A DNA stretch of 42,734 nt from positions 1 through 42,734 of the forward strand of contig CALUYZ010000018.1 of assembly GCA_944325175.1 (NCBI GenBank), written 5' to 3'. The notes under the pieces were generated by a model. The model searched no databases and was not told where the DNA came from. It saw only the letters and a program-made list of their open reading frames with translations. The DNA is from Candidatus Gastranaerophilales bacterium (GTDB lineage Bacteria; Cyanobacteriota; Vampirovibrionia; Gastranaerophilales; Gastranaerophilaceae). This document shows, one piece after another, positions 26,648 through 34,414 of the stretch (its first letter is position 1; every line of letters starts with the position of its first letter). The position numbers and the translations under genes are program-made.

Positions 26648-27385
26648 ATGATTAAAATAAAAGGTTTTACATTGGCAGAAGTATTAATTACTTTAGCTAT
26701 TATAGGAATTGTTGCAGCAATTTCCATTCCGTCTGTTATATCAAACTCCCAACAACAAGAATTTAAAACAGGTTTAAAAAAGGCAGTTTCTGTTTTAAAT
26801 AGTGCAATTACTCTAAATATAGCGTATGAAAACGAAACACCTTATGATAATACTGATTTATTTCGCTATCTTCAAAGGCACATGAATGTTATGAAATCAA
26901 CAACAATGCTGCCTTATAAAACATATACAAAAAGCGCCGGTTATGATACCCATGGATCAGACAACGGCGTATTTTACACAACAGATGGCATGAGATTTGA
27001 ATTTGACTGGGGAGTTGGTCCTTCATCCGCAGGTTCACTTAAACTTCATGAAAGCGATAACTATGCTTGCTTTTCCACAGATACAAGAGGAAAAGCATAT
27101 CCTTTATTCTGCAACGGTTGCGGCAGCTATGGGCTTGCAAACAACCCGAACAACACAACAAAAGTTCCTTGCGCAATTTTAGTTGATGTTAATGGCGACA
27201 GAAAGCCAACCCCCGGTAATGTCAACTGTAACAATGCAACTTGCGGCAAATCTGACAACAGATACTGGGTTCCGCTACCGGGAGAAAAGAAACTAAGGGA
27301 TATTTTCACAATTTTAATAACCGAAGACCGCGCAATACCCTACGGTGTCACCGCCCAAAAAGCCATGTACGAAGCACAAAAATAA
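26648..27385 (+). CDS. Prepilin-like protein of a different subclass (no DUF1566-like tail)
   Basis: 245 aa from the ATG at 26648, with GCGAGGTT before it; the frame to 26612 only reads the operator region. Prepilin signal MIKIKG|FTLAEVLITLAIIG followed by VVAAISIPSVISNSQQQEF. The rest has GVFYTTDGMRFEFDWG, ACFSTDTRGKAYPLFCNGCG and CAILVDVNGDRKPTPGNVNC, with many cysteines. This matches the general type II/IV pseudopilin-like proteins common in this lineage, and it lacks the LRLP...VRC domain. It has no recombination-type leader; regulation is instead by the divergent XRE protein. Confidence 0.85.
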   Translation: MIKIKGFTLAEVLITLAIIGIVAAISIPSVISNSQQQEFKTGLKKAVSVLNSAITLNIAYENETPYDNTDLFRYLQRHMNVMKSTTMLPYKTYTKSAGYDTHGSDNGVFYTTDGMRFEFDWGVGPSSAGSLKLHESDNYACFSTDTRGKAYPLFCNGCGSYGLANNPNNTTKVPCAILVDVNGDRKPTPGNVNCNNATCGKSDNRYWVPLPGEKKLRDIFTILITEDRAIPYGVTAQKAMYEAQK

Positions 27386-27421
27386 CCAATTAACACACCA
27401 CAATAAACAAATACTTATCTC

Positions 27422-27446
27422 GTAGGTTGGGGTTTCTACCCCAACA
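27422..27446. repeat. REP-like palindrome
   Basis: GTAGGTTGGGG (27422-27432) faces CCCCAAC (27439-27445) around TTTCTA. Same family as 268 and 1670. It lies in the 409-bp gap 27386-27794, which otherwise holds a second degenerate palindrome and module F. Confidence 0.7.
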
Positions 27447-27523
27447 CAAATATTTTTTCCAAATTAGCCACACACAAGCATAAATCTATCAAACAAATAT
27501 TACCAACCATTTTAACATCAATC

Positions 27524-27547
27524 TGTTGGACTGAAAACCCAACTCAC
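27524..27547. repeat. Degenerate REP-like palindrome
   Basis: TGTTGGACTGAAAACCCAAC followed by TCAC resembles the copy at 28888 with several substitutions. Confidence 0.5.
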
Positions 27548-27576
27548 ATTTATTGAGAAATTATGATATTAAAAAA

Positions 27577-27746
27577 TGCACCAAAATGAGTGAATTTGAT
27601 GCATTTATCTTCTTTTTCTTAATATATCATTGTTTCCCTATTAATTCAAGAGCGGTAAATTTTAATATTTTCGTTTTCCACATGTCAAAAACCCTGTACC
27701 AACAAAACTTTTAACCCCTTGCATCAAACTCACTCAAATTGGTGCA
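27577..27746 (+). promoter_or_regulatory. Invertible-promoter-like module F, orientation toward its gene
   Basis: Distal site 27577-27603 (arms TGCACCAA, TTGATGCA) and proximal site 27720-27746 (arms TGCATCAA, TTGGTGCA). Same-sense cores ATTCACTCATT and ACTCACTCAAA share CACTCA, unique to this locus. Even the arm variant ATGCA/TGCAT is matched between the partners. The interior is 116 bp. TAATAT at 27620-27625 is 18 bp from TTGATG. This is the clearest ON-orientation comparator for module E. Confidence 0.82.
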
Positions 27747-27794
27747 AAGTTGAAAAGGATAGAATTTAAAAATTAACAACAGAAAGGTGTTTTT

Positions 27795-28766
27795 ATGAAA
27801 AAGAAAAAAGGCTTTACGCTTGCTGAAGTTTTAATTACTTTAGCGATTATCGGAATTGTGGCGGCGATTACGTTGCCGAGTTTACTTGTGAATGTAAATG
27901 AAAAAGCATGGGATGCACAAAAGAAGGCATTGCATGCAAGATTGGCACAAGCCATAGGTCAAATGAACACCCTAGGTGGGTATGGAACATATACGGAAGA
28001 TGAGGAAGGAACGGCAACAGAAGATACGGCGGCTGAAAGTTTTATTTTGGATGCATTATCAAAGGTTTACAAAATAAATAACGTTTGCGGTCCTGATAAA
28101 TTAAGTTCCTGCGGCATACCAAGTAAAATCACAACGTTAGATGCAGTTTCTGAAATTAATTTTCCAACTAACATGAAAGAGTTGAATGAAAGACTTTTAA
28201 ATGGAAATCATGTATCTGGTGAAGACGGCGATGTTGCAGATACAAAAGCAGCTGCATTTGAAACAGTTAATGGTGAGTCCATTGCGGTTTTTTATAATCC
28301 ATTATGTAGTTCAGATACAACAGCCAATCATTTTGTTCAAAATAAAATGTGTGTCAACTTTGTATATGACTTAAATGGCGCAGAAGGACCTAATCAAGTT
28401 GGCAAAGATGTTGGATTTATCACAGCTTTCTATAATAAAAGCCCTGTTGTTGTAGCACCTGTTCCATACAACACAGAATATACATCAGCTGTACCGCAAT
28501 ATACAGAAACAGAAGGTGAAATTGATGCACCAACAGCATGTAAAACCATGGGAGAAGACCTAAGATTGCCTGATAGAGATGAACTTGCATCATTATTTGT
28601 AAATGCTCAACTTATTAATCTAGATGAAAGCACTAGCACCTATTGGTCGGGCTCGGTCATTTCGCTAGGCACTTCTGGGGTGGCCTGGGGTCAGGACTTC
28701 AATCTTGGTAACCGTTACCGTCACTCTCGTTCTCTTACACTCTACGTGCGTTGCCTAAGGAGATAA
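27795..28766 (+). CDS. Prepilin-like surface protein, class I, DUF1566/Lcl_C-like C-terminus
   Basis: 323 aa. Signal MKKKKG|FTLAEVLITLAIIG. Class I markers CGPDKLSSCGIPSK and PQYTETEGEIDAPTACK. C-terminal domain LRLPDRDELASLF, TYWSGSVISLG, YVRCLRR; tail NLGNRYRHSRSLTLYVRC. The last ~130 bp switch to C/G-rich codons (TCG, GGC, CGT, CTC) unlike the AT-rich body, and share a skeleton with the gene at 406-1377 while differing in variable codons. CAGAAAGGTG is the ribosome-binding site. First gene of a plus-strand class I-class II pair. Confidence 0.88.
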   Translation: MKKKKGFTLAEVLITLAIIGIVAAITLPSLLVNVNEKAWDAQKKALHARLAQAIGQMNTLGGYGTYTEDEEGTATEDTAAESFILDALSKVYKINNVCGPDKLSSCGIPSKITTLDAVSEINFPTNMKELNERLLNGNHVSGEDGDVADTKAAAFETVNGESIAVFYNPLCSSDTTANHFVQNKMCVNFVYDLNGAEGPNQVGKDVGFITAFYNKSPVVVAPVPYNTEYTSAVPQYTETEGEIDAPTACKTMGEDLRLPDRDELASLFVNAQLINLDESTSTYWSGSVISLGTSGVAWGQDFNLGNRYRHSRSLTLYVRCLRR

Positions 28767-28830
28767 AATTGTCATTTTGGTATTTTGCTAAAATGTAACA
28801 ATATCTTCAGCTTTGTTATTTTTTTGTTTG

Positions 28831-28852
28831 GCGTCACTTTTTTAAGTGGCGC
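28831..28852 (+). terminator. Terminator of the class I gene at 27795-28766
   Basis: GCGTCACTT (28831-28839) pairs with AAGTGGCGC (28844-28852), loop TTTT, one G-T pair, followed by TTTTTT. Matches the terminator at 8752-8773 almost base for base. Confidence 0.88.
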
Positions 28853-28887
28853 TTTTTTATTTTCAATGCTTTAAAAAACAGTGATGC

Positions 28888-28911
28888 TGTTGGGCTGAAA
28901 GCCCAACCTAC
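28888..28911. repeat. REP-like palindrome upstream of module G
   Basis: TGTTGGGC and GCCCAACCTAC surround TGAAA. It occupies the same position relative to the class I terminator and the class II module as the copy at 8679-8702, in the opposite genome orientation. Confidence 0.75.
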
Positions 28912-28939
28912 TTTGCGGGGGAATTGTGGTATTAAAAAA

Positions 28940-29110
28940 TGCACCAAAATGTTTAAGTTTGGTGCATTTTAGGTCTTTTTATTAATATAACATTGTTTTA
29001 GATATTATTCAAGATTGGGAAAAGGGGCGGATGAACTTTTTGAGGGGTTAAAAAGCATTGTTGTTATTAGATTTTTAATAGGTTGCAACAAAATTAAACA
29101 GATTGGTGCA
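28940..29110 (+). promoter_or_regulatory. Invertible-promoter-like module G, orientation toward its gene
   Basis: Distal site 28940-28966 and proximal site 29084-29110, inverted. Same-sense cores ACTTAAACATT and AATTAAACAGA share TTAAACA, as in module H. The interior is 117 bp. TAATAT (28983-28988) is 18 bp from TTGGTG. AGTTGAAAGGAAAG and the ATG follow. The 368-bp gap 28767-29134 holds this module, the terminator at 28831 and the palindrome at 28888. Confidence 0.82.
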
Positions 29111-29134
29111 AAAAAGTTGAAAGGAAAGCAAAAT

Positions 29135-30109
29135 ATGAAAAAGTTTAGAGGTTTTACGCTTGCTGAAGTGTTGATTACTTTGGCGATTATTGGGATTGTG
29201 GCGGCGATTACGTTGCCGAGTTTACTTGTTAATGTGAATGAGAAAGCATGGGAAGCGCAGAAGAAGGCGTTGCATGCGAGGTTGGCGCAAGCGATTGGAC
29301 AGATGAATACGTTGGGTGGGTATGGTCAGTTTGAAGCTGATGATGACGGAGTTGCTACGACAGATACGGCAGCGGAAAGTTTTATTTTGGATGCGTTGTC
29401 GAAGGTGTATAAGATAAATAATGTTTGTGGGGCGGGTAAGCTTTCATCTTGCGGTATTCCAAGTAAGATTACGACGTTAGGCGGTGAAGCTGAGATGACA
29501 TTTCCGACTAAGATGAGTGAATTGAATGGTGCGTTGCTTACGGGAACGCCGGGAGTTTCTGCGGAAGGAATAAAGGCGGATACGAAGGCGGCGGCGTTTG
29601 AGACTATTAATGGGGAATCTGTGGCTGTGTTTTATAATCCTCAATGTATGTCTGATAAAAGTACATCACATTATGTTTTGGATGTAATGTGTGTGAATTT
29701 TGTTTATGATTTGAATGGGGCGGAAGGTCCTAATGAAGTGGGGAAAGATGTTGGGTTTATAACAGCGCTTGGAAATAAAAATGCAGTGGTTGCAGCACCT
29801 ATTCCTTATGGTGTTGATTATGAAGGGGTGGTTCCTCAATATACAAATGATGCTTCAGGTGATGATGCAGTTGGTGCATGCAAAAAAATGGGGGAAGATT
29901 TGAGATTGCCAAATAGGGATGAGCTTGCATCAATGGTAGCTAATGCACCATTTATTAATATGGATAAGGAAAGCGAAATTTATTATTGGTCGAGTTCGGT
30001 AATTTCTAAGGAAAATGCGGGGGCAGCTTGGCGAATTGATTTTCCGTACGGGTTTAGGGGCGGAATTAATGCAGATTACAAATCTCGTGTGCGTTGTGTA
30101 AAGAAGTAA
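29135..30109 (+). CDS. Prepilin-like surface protein, class II, divergent C-terminus
   Basis: 324 aa from the ATG at 29135; the longer frame from 29015 reads through the leader module. Signal MKKFRG|FTLAEVLITLAIIG. Class II marker CGAGKLSSCG, then a distinctive GGEAEMTFPTKM and TGTPGVSAEG region. C-terminal domain LRLPNRDELASMV, YYWSSSVISKE; tail PYGFRGGINADYKSRVRC is the most different of the family. Coding is G-rich (GCG, GGG), like the gene at 10278 and the pseudogene. Second gene of a plus-strand pair; a terminator follows. Confidence 0.87.
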   Translation: MKKFRGFTLAEVLITLAIIGIVAAITLPSLLVNVNEKAWEAQKKALHARLAQAIGQMNTLGGYGQFEADDDGVATTDTAAESFILDALSKVYKINNVCGAGKLSSCGIPSKITTLGGEAEMTFPTKMSELNGALLTGTPGVSAEGIKADTKAAAFETINGESVAVFYNPQCMSDKSTSHYVLDVMCVNFVYDLNGAEGPNEVGKDVGFITALGNKNAVVAAPIPYGVDYEGVVPQYTNDASGDDAVGACKKMGEDLRLPNRDELASMVANAPFINMDKESEIYYWSSSVISKENAGAAWRIDFPYGFRGGINADYKSRVRCVKK

Positions 30110-30127
30110 AAAGTTTAATATTCGTTG

Positions 30128-30155
30128 AATGGCACCATAATTAGGTGCCATTTTT
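30128..30155 (+). terminator. Terminator of the class II gene at 29135-30109
   Basis: ATGGCACC (30129-30136) pairs with GGTGCCAT (30144-30151), followed by TTTTATAATT. It lies ~20 bp past the stop, between convergent genes. Confidence 0.85.
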
Positions 30156-30209
30156 ATAATTGGTTTTATGAGAGGGGTTTTAGAAGAAATTAAAGAAGGG
30201 TAAAATTTG

Positions 30210-30995
30210 CTAAAAAAGGTGAGAAAACGAGGTAAGATAGTCACCTATTACGTTAATTAACATGGGCATAACCCAAATTAGAAGTAATGCGCCCATGACG
30301 GGTTTAAAAAGGAAGCTCATTTGAAAAACGTTTACTTGGGGGGCAGTTTTGCTGATTGTACCCAATATAATGTCTTGCCCTAAAGTTGCAAGCAAAATGG
30401 GGGCGGCTATTTGCATGCCGACAATGAATGTGTTTGAAGTGATTTTTACAAGATAGTCCATATTGATAACTTGAGAGAGAGGGAGAGAGGATGAAAACAT
30501 GGGGTAAACGTCAAAACTTCTTATAAATGCGTCTAATATCCAGTAAATTCCGCCTATTTGCATAAAAATTATAACGGCAAGAATTGTAAAATAATTGCCC
30601 ATTAAAGATGCCTGAGTTCCTGTTGAAGGGTCTAAAATCATAGCAGATGATACACCAATTTGACTGTTTATAATATCTCCTGCGGCTGAAATTGCAGCTA
30701 TAATGCAATTTACAATAAAACCGATAATAAACCCGAAGGAAAAATTTAAAATAATTCCAAGCAAAAGGGAAGTATTATCAGGTATTGGCGTTGGCTTCAT
30801 AATAATGCACAAAATAACCGTTATAATAAGCGCAAATGAAATTCTAACCATTGCAGGCATTTCGCTTCTGTTAAAGGGTGGTGCAAATTGCATTATTCCA
30901 ATTAAACGTGCAAAAATCATAATTCCTGCACCAAAAGCTAAATTTAATTCAGGAAATAATTTTGCAAACTGCATAAAAAATAAGCTTGATTCCAT
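30210..30995 (-). CDS. fliR: Flagellar export apparatus protein FliR
   Basis: 261 aa, five to six hydrophobic segments, normal FliR length. Recognisable blocks are FARLIGIMQFAPPFNRSEMP, ISAAGDIINSQIGVSSAMILDPSTG and FLFKPVMGALLLIWVMP. It forms part of the FliPQR export gate in the inner membrane. Last gene of the minus-strand flagellar run. The virulence homologue SctT is the alternative; the FliO-like gene in the same operon favours a flagellum. Confidence 0.9.
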   Translation of the reverse strand: MESSLFFMQFAKLFPELNLAFGAGIMIFARLIGIMQFAPPFNRSEMPAMVRISFALIITVILCIIMKPTPIPDNTSLLLGIILNFSFGFIIGFIVNCIIAAISAAGDIINSQIGVSSAMILDPSTGTQASLMGNYFTILAVIIFMQIGGIYWILDAFIRSFDVYPMFSSSLPLSQVINMDYLVKITSNTFIVGMQIAAPILLATLGQDIILGTISKTAPQVNVFQMSFLFKPVMGALLLIWVMPMLINVIGDYLTSFSHLF

Positions 30996-31005
30996 TTATT
31001 CCCCT

Positions 31006-31425
31006 TTATCTGTACGGCTGAATTGTGCATAACCCCAAACTTTGATTTATTTCATTTTCATAGATTGGGTTAACATTCACTAAAATGTTTACTATTTCTC
31101 TTGTAGATTTATAAAGCCTTATATAAGTGTAGGTTTCATATTTAACCTTTAGAACGGTGCTTTTCATATCTATAATATCGCCGTTTTCATCTTTCATATC
31201 AAAAATTTTAATATTATCGGTATCGCCCCAAGAAATTCCTATAATGTCAGCATCGCAAGTTATTTTATAATCATATCTGCTCTTTAGATTCACTTTGTAA
31301 TCGGTTGAACTTTTAAAATAATCTTTATAATTTTCAACATCAAATTGAATTGCAGGCGCTAAAACTTCCCTTGCAAAAACTGTTCCTTGTATTAAAAATA
31401 AAAGTACCAATAAAAAATATTTCAA
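31006..31425 (-). CDS. Unknown exported protein inside the flagellar export operon
   Basis: 139 aa. The first 18 residues (MKYFLLVLLFLIQGTVFA) form a Sec signal peptide with a likely cut after VFA. The mature part is beta-rich with alternating charges (YKVNLKSRYDYKITCDADII, KVKYETYTYIRLYKSTREIV) and two cysteines. It is not a recognised flagellar component. Position between fliQ and fliR, with gaps of 3 and 10 bp, suggests co-expression and a periplasmic role linked to the export gate. Confidence 0.75.
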   Translation of the reverse strand: MKYFLLVLLFLIQGTVFAREVLAPAIQFDVENYKDYFKSSTDYKVNLKSRYDYKITCDADIIGISWGDTDNIKIFDMKDENGDIIDMKSTVLKVKYETYTYIRLYKSTREIVNILVNVNPIYENEINQSLGLCTIQPYR

Positions 31426-31428
31426 TTT

Positions 31429-31920
31429 TTATCTTCCTAAAATTTTATTTGTTTCAATTAAATTAGGTCTTGGGTTTGCCCCTTGAATTGCCGGTGTATA
31501 TTTATTTTTTTCTTGCCTTTCAACCCAAGGAATTTTGCCGGGGTTTTGCATCAGGTCTTTTGTTTTGCCTGTGGAAGGTGAAATTGTATCTTTCATTTCA
31601 GCTGCAAAAGGGCTTGTGTGGCGGTAATAATCAGAAGGCAAAACGTATGTTTCCATTTTTGGAATTATATTAAATGCAATATAACCCCCTTCTTTAATAT
31701 ATTCAGTTAAAAGTTTTATATAAAACATACCTAAAATTACAATGGTTAAAAACACGCCTATAATTTTTGGCGCCGCTGCTATTGTTTGTTCTTGAACCTG
31801 AGTAACGGCTTGCAAAATACCTACTACAAGCCCCACTGCAGCTGCCACCAAAACACAGGGCATTGAAATTGTAAGCATTACCATAAAGCCTTTTGCCATA
31901 TATTCTACAAGTAATTCCAT
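31429..31920 (-). CDS. fliQ: FliQ export-gate protein with unusual C-terminal extension
   Basis: 163 aa, against ~90 for usual FliQ. Residues 1-88 hold the two membrane hairpins: MLTISMPCVLVAAAVGLVVG and PKIIGVFLTIVILGMFYIKL, with the conserved ILQAVTQVQEQTIAAAPKI between. Residues ~90-163 are an extra hydrophilic, Pro/Lys/Asn-rich tail (HTSPFAAEMKDT, NPGKIPWVERQ, ANPRPNLIETN). The ATG shares one base with the fliP stop (TAATG). The tail has no recognised domain. Confidence 0.88.
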   Translation of the reverse strand: MELLVEYMAKGFMVMLTISMPCVLVAAAVGLVVGILQAVTQVQEQTIAAAPKIIGVFLTIVILGMFYIKLLTEYIKEGGYIAFNIIPKMETYVLPSDYYRHTSPFAAEMKDTISPSTGKTKDLMQNPGKIPWVERQEKNKYTPAIQGANPRPNLIETNKILGR

Positions 31921-32561
31921 TAATTAAAACTTTCTACTAAACCTTTAACAATCAAACTCCACCCGTCAACTGCAACGAAAATAAGCAATTTAAAAGGAAG
32001 AGAAACAATAGTGGGTGATAACATAAACATACCCAATGCAAGTAAAATGTTAGCTACGACCAAATCTAACACTGTAAAAGGAACATAAATTATAAAGCCT
32101 ATTTCAAATGCGGTTCTTAATTCTGATAAAATGTAAGCGGGCGCAACTTCCCACAAAGTTAAGTCTTCAGGGGTTTCAGGGCGCACCGTTCTTGTTTTTT
32201 CTATAAAAAACGCAATATCTTCTTGTCTTGTTTGCTTTAGCATAAATTCTTTTAATGGTTCAGACCCCGCTTGAACCGCCATAACAATGTTGCCGTTTTG
32301 CTGGTATGGAACAGAGCCTGCCTCATACATTTTTTGAAAAACGGGGCTCATTGTATAAAATGTCATAATAATGCAAAGCCCGATTAAAACCATTGCAGGG
32401 GGAACAGAGTTTGTACCCATTGCGGTTTTTAACATTGAAAAAACAATTACAAACCTTAAAAAGCTTGTCATACACATAAAAACAAAAGGCAATAATGTAA
32501 ACATTGCCATTGTTAATAATAGCTGTAAGACAGGGTTCATATCTTTTAAAAGTACATCCAT
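31920..32561 (-). CDS. fliP: Flagellar export apparatus protein FliP
   Basis: 213 aa. Hallmark region MTSFLRFVIVFSMLKTAMGT, NSVPPAMVLIGLCIIMTFYT, MSPVFQKMYE, and the C-terminal FEIGFIIYVPFTVLDLVVAN with PTIVSLPFKLLIFV. FliP forms the pentamer of the export gate. It lacks the cleaved signal peptide of enterobacterial FliP, closer to SctR in length. One-base overlaps join it to fliO and fliQ. Confidence 0.93.
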   Translation of the reverse strand: MDVLLKDMNPVLQLLLTMAMFTLLPFVFMCMTSFLRFVIVFSMLKTAMGTNSVPPAMVLIGLCIIMTFYTMSPVFQKMYEAGSVPYQQNGNIVMAVQAGSEPLKEFMLKQTRQEDIAFFIEKTRTVRPETPEDLTLWEVAPAYILSELRTAFEIGFIIYVPFTVLDLVVANILLALGMFMLSPTIVSLPFKLLIFVAVDGWSLIVKGLVESFN

Positions 32562-33004
32562 TAATAATTACCCCTTTTTGTTTGGTTTTTATCGCTTAAT
32601 TCCTTTAAAAGGCTTTTTATAAAATATTTTTTGTTAATCTGTTCTTCTTCTTTTTTAGGAATATTAATCTTTTCTTCTTGCAGATAATTTTGTTCATTTT
32701 TTTCAGATAAATATTTTTCAATCATATCTTTATTTAATTTTTTCTTATCTTGACCGGCTTCGCCCAATTTTGAAATTAAAGATATTCTGTCGTTAGAAGA
32801 AGCTATTAAAAATTCTTCGTCTTTACAGTTTATGACATATAAAACTTTTCTATCAGGCAGTCTTAATATATCTTCAATTTTTATAAGCGAATTTCTTTTT
32901 AATATATTTACACTTGATGTTTTTTTATAAACAACATAACCTATGATAAGAAGCCCTGTCATAGCAAGTGTGTAGACTATAAATTGTGCTATATATTGAA
33001 TCAT
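32561..33004 (-). CDS. fliO: FliO-like flagellar assembly protein
   Basis: 147 aa. A single N-terminal membrane helix (FIVYTLAMTGLLIIGYVVYK) precedes a small beta domain, LRLPDRKVLYVINCKDEEFLIASSNDRISLISKLG, which is the FliO/YscJ-associated fold in which a short SH3-like segment follows the membrane anchor. The C-terminus is charged (SEKNEQNYLQEEKINIPKKEEEQ would span it). FliO helps FliP assemble. Assignment rests on this pattern and on position directly before fliP. Confidence 0.8.
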   Translation of the reverse strand: MIQYIAQFIVYTLAMTGLLIIGYVVYKKTSSVNILKRNSLIKIEDILRLPDRKVLYVINCKDEEFLIASSNDRISLISKLGEAGQDKKKLNKDMIEKYLSEKNEQNYLQEEKINIPKKEEEQINKKYFIKSLLKELSDKNQTKRGNY

Positions 33005-33010
33005 TTTTTA

Positions 33011-34414
33011 TTATTCCTCAAAATTTGAGTAATCAAAGTTTTTGTCTTGCTGAGCGCCTTGCGGTGGTCTTGCAGCCGGTCTTGGTGCAGGTTTTGCGCC
33101 ATTTGCCGCCGCATTTGCTTGTGGTCTTGGCGGAAGCGGTTTTTGTGCAGCTGCACCTTGCGGATTAGCGCCTTGCGGTGGTCTTGCAGCTTGAGGTCTT
33201 GAAGGTATTGGTCTTGGCGGGGGCGCACCTTGCGGTTGAGCGCCTTGCATTTGAGGCGGACGAGGCGGAATATTTTGAGGCGGAATAGGACGTGCGCCTT
33301 GAGGTTGTGCAGCATTTGCATTACCTTGCTGTTGTATTGGCGCATTTTCTTTTATGGAAGGTTTAACATCTTCATTATTTTCAGGTTTTTTTGATGCAAA
33401 AACTTCTGTTATTTTAACCCCGTATTTATCATTTATAATGACAAGCTCACCCTTTGCAACCGCTTTATTTTCAACAAGAAGTGAAATTTCATTATTCATA
33501 ACAGGACCAAGATCTATTACAAGCCCTTTTGAAATTTGCTTTAATTCACCCAATGTCATTTTTACTTTTTTAAATTCTGCGGCAACTTCAATTTGAATGT
33601 CATCCCACATGGTTTTATCGTTTGGCATATTAGTGTTTTCCTTATATCCGATTCCGTTGTTATCATCTTCTTCCATATCTAAATCAAGCATAATAGAAGG
33701 CTCCGGGTTTACTTTAAATTCACACTCAACAGTTTCTGTTTTAAGAGTCATTTTTCTAATGTCGCTTTTTTCAAGAAGAAGAATGTCATCTTTTTCTAAA
33801 TTTTTAAGATCTTCAAGAGTAATTTTTGTATAGCCTGTTATTATATTAACGTATGCAAAATTGTTTAGAAAATCTTCAAATTCAAAACTTTGAACTTTTG
33901 CCACAGGTTTTACTTTAAGCCTGTTTAATGGAATTTTCAAACTCAATTTGCCTGCGTTTGTTTTTTTGGTTTTTATTAAAAATACAAAATTTAATTCATT
34001 TTTGTTTAAAGGGTCTATTTTTGATGTTTCGGTTTCTTTTATAATTTCATTATCAAGGTTTTTTACAATAAATTCAAAAAATTCATTTAAAATTCTTCTT
34101 TCTAATTCTGTTAATTGCTCTAAATTAAAAAGGGGCGAATTTGAATTAAAAGTATCATGGAAAATTATTCTTATAAAATCGGATGAAACCCTTAAAGTTA
34201 TATGCTGCTTATTTTTGATTGAAATTTGACAAGTATAAAAAAATTCGCCTTTTAATATGGGGTCATCTTTTATATCACAAAATTCGTTTATGGAAGTTAA
34301 AAAAATGTCAAAGTCGTTTTCCCAAAACGTGGAAACGGCATTTTTAACGCCCTTTCCGACAGTTTCTTCAAACCAGCCGTATGTTGTATTTATATTAAAC
34401 TTTTTATCTTCCAT
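33011..34414 (-). CDS. FliM/FliN-type switch protein with two SpoA domains and a Pro/Gln/Ala tail
   Basis: 467 aa from the ATG at 34414; the frame to 34474 adds a leader without a ribosome-binding site. The N-terminal third is not recognised. A first SpoA-like domain covers about 185-255 (VNIITGYTKITLEDLKNLEK, DDILLLEKSDI). A second, FliN-like one covers about 275-345 (IQIEVAAEFKKVKMTLGELK, QISKGLVIDLG, ELVIINDKYGVKITEVF). The last ~100 residues are low-complexity with PQGA and RPPQ repeats. Two SpoA domains in one chain recall FliM/FliN fusions or SctQ. It would form the cytoplasmic C-ring docking site for export and rotation. First gene of the operon. Confidence 0.8.
   Translation of the reverse strand: MEDKKFNINTTYGWFEETVGKGVKNAVSTFWENDFDIFLTSINEFCDIKDDPILKGEFFYTCQISIKNKQHITLRVSSDFIRIIFHDTFNSNSPLFNLEQLTELERRILNEFFEFIVKNLDNEIIKETETSKIDPLNKNELNFVFLIKTKKTNAGKLSLKIPLNRLKVKPVAKVQSFEFEDFLNNFAYVNIITGYTKITLEDLKNLEKDDILLLEKSDIRKMTLKTETVECEFKVNPEPSIMLDLDMEEDDNNGIGYKENTNMPNDKTMWDDIQIEVAAEFKKVKMTLGELKQISKGLVIDLGPVMNNEISLLVENKAVAKGELVIINDKYGVKITEVFASKKPENNEDVKPSIKENAPIQQQGNANAAQPQGARPIPPQNIPPRPPQMQGAQPQGAPPPRPIPSRPQAARPPQGANPQGAAAQKPLPPRPQANAAANGAKPAPRPAARPPQGAQQDKNFDYSNFEE

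Noticed and set aside
30210..34414. Virulence-type III secretion (SctQRST) instead of flagellar genes
   Set aside because: A FliO-like gene precedes fliP, and FliO is specific to flagella; no needle or translocon gene is visible. Not fully excluded, since flhA, flhB and filament genes are outside the window.
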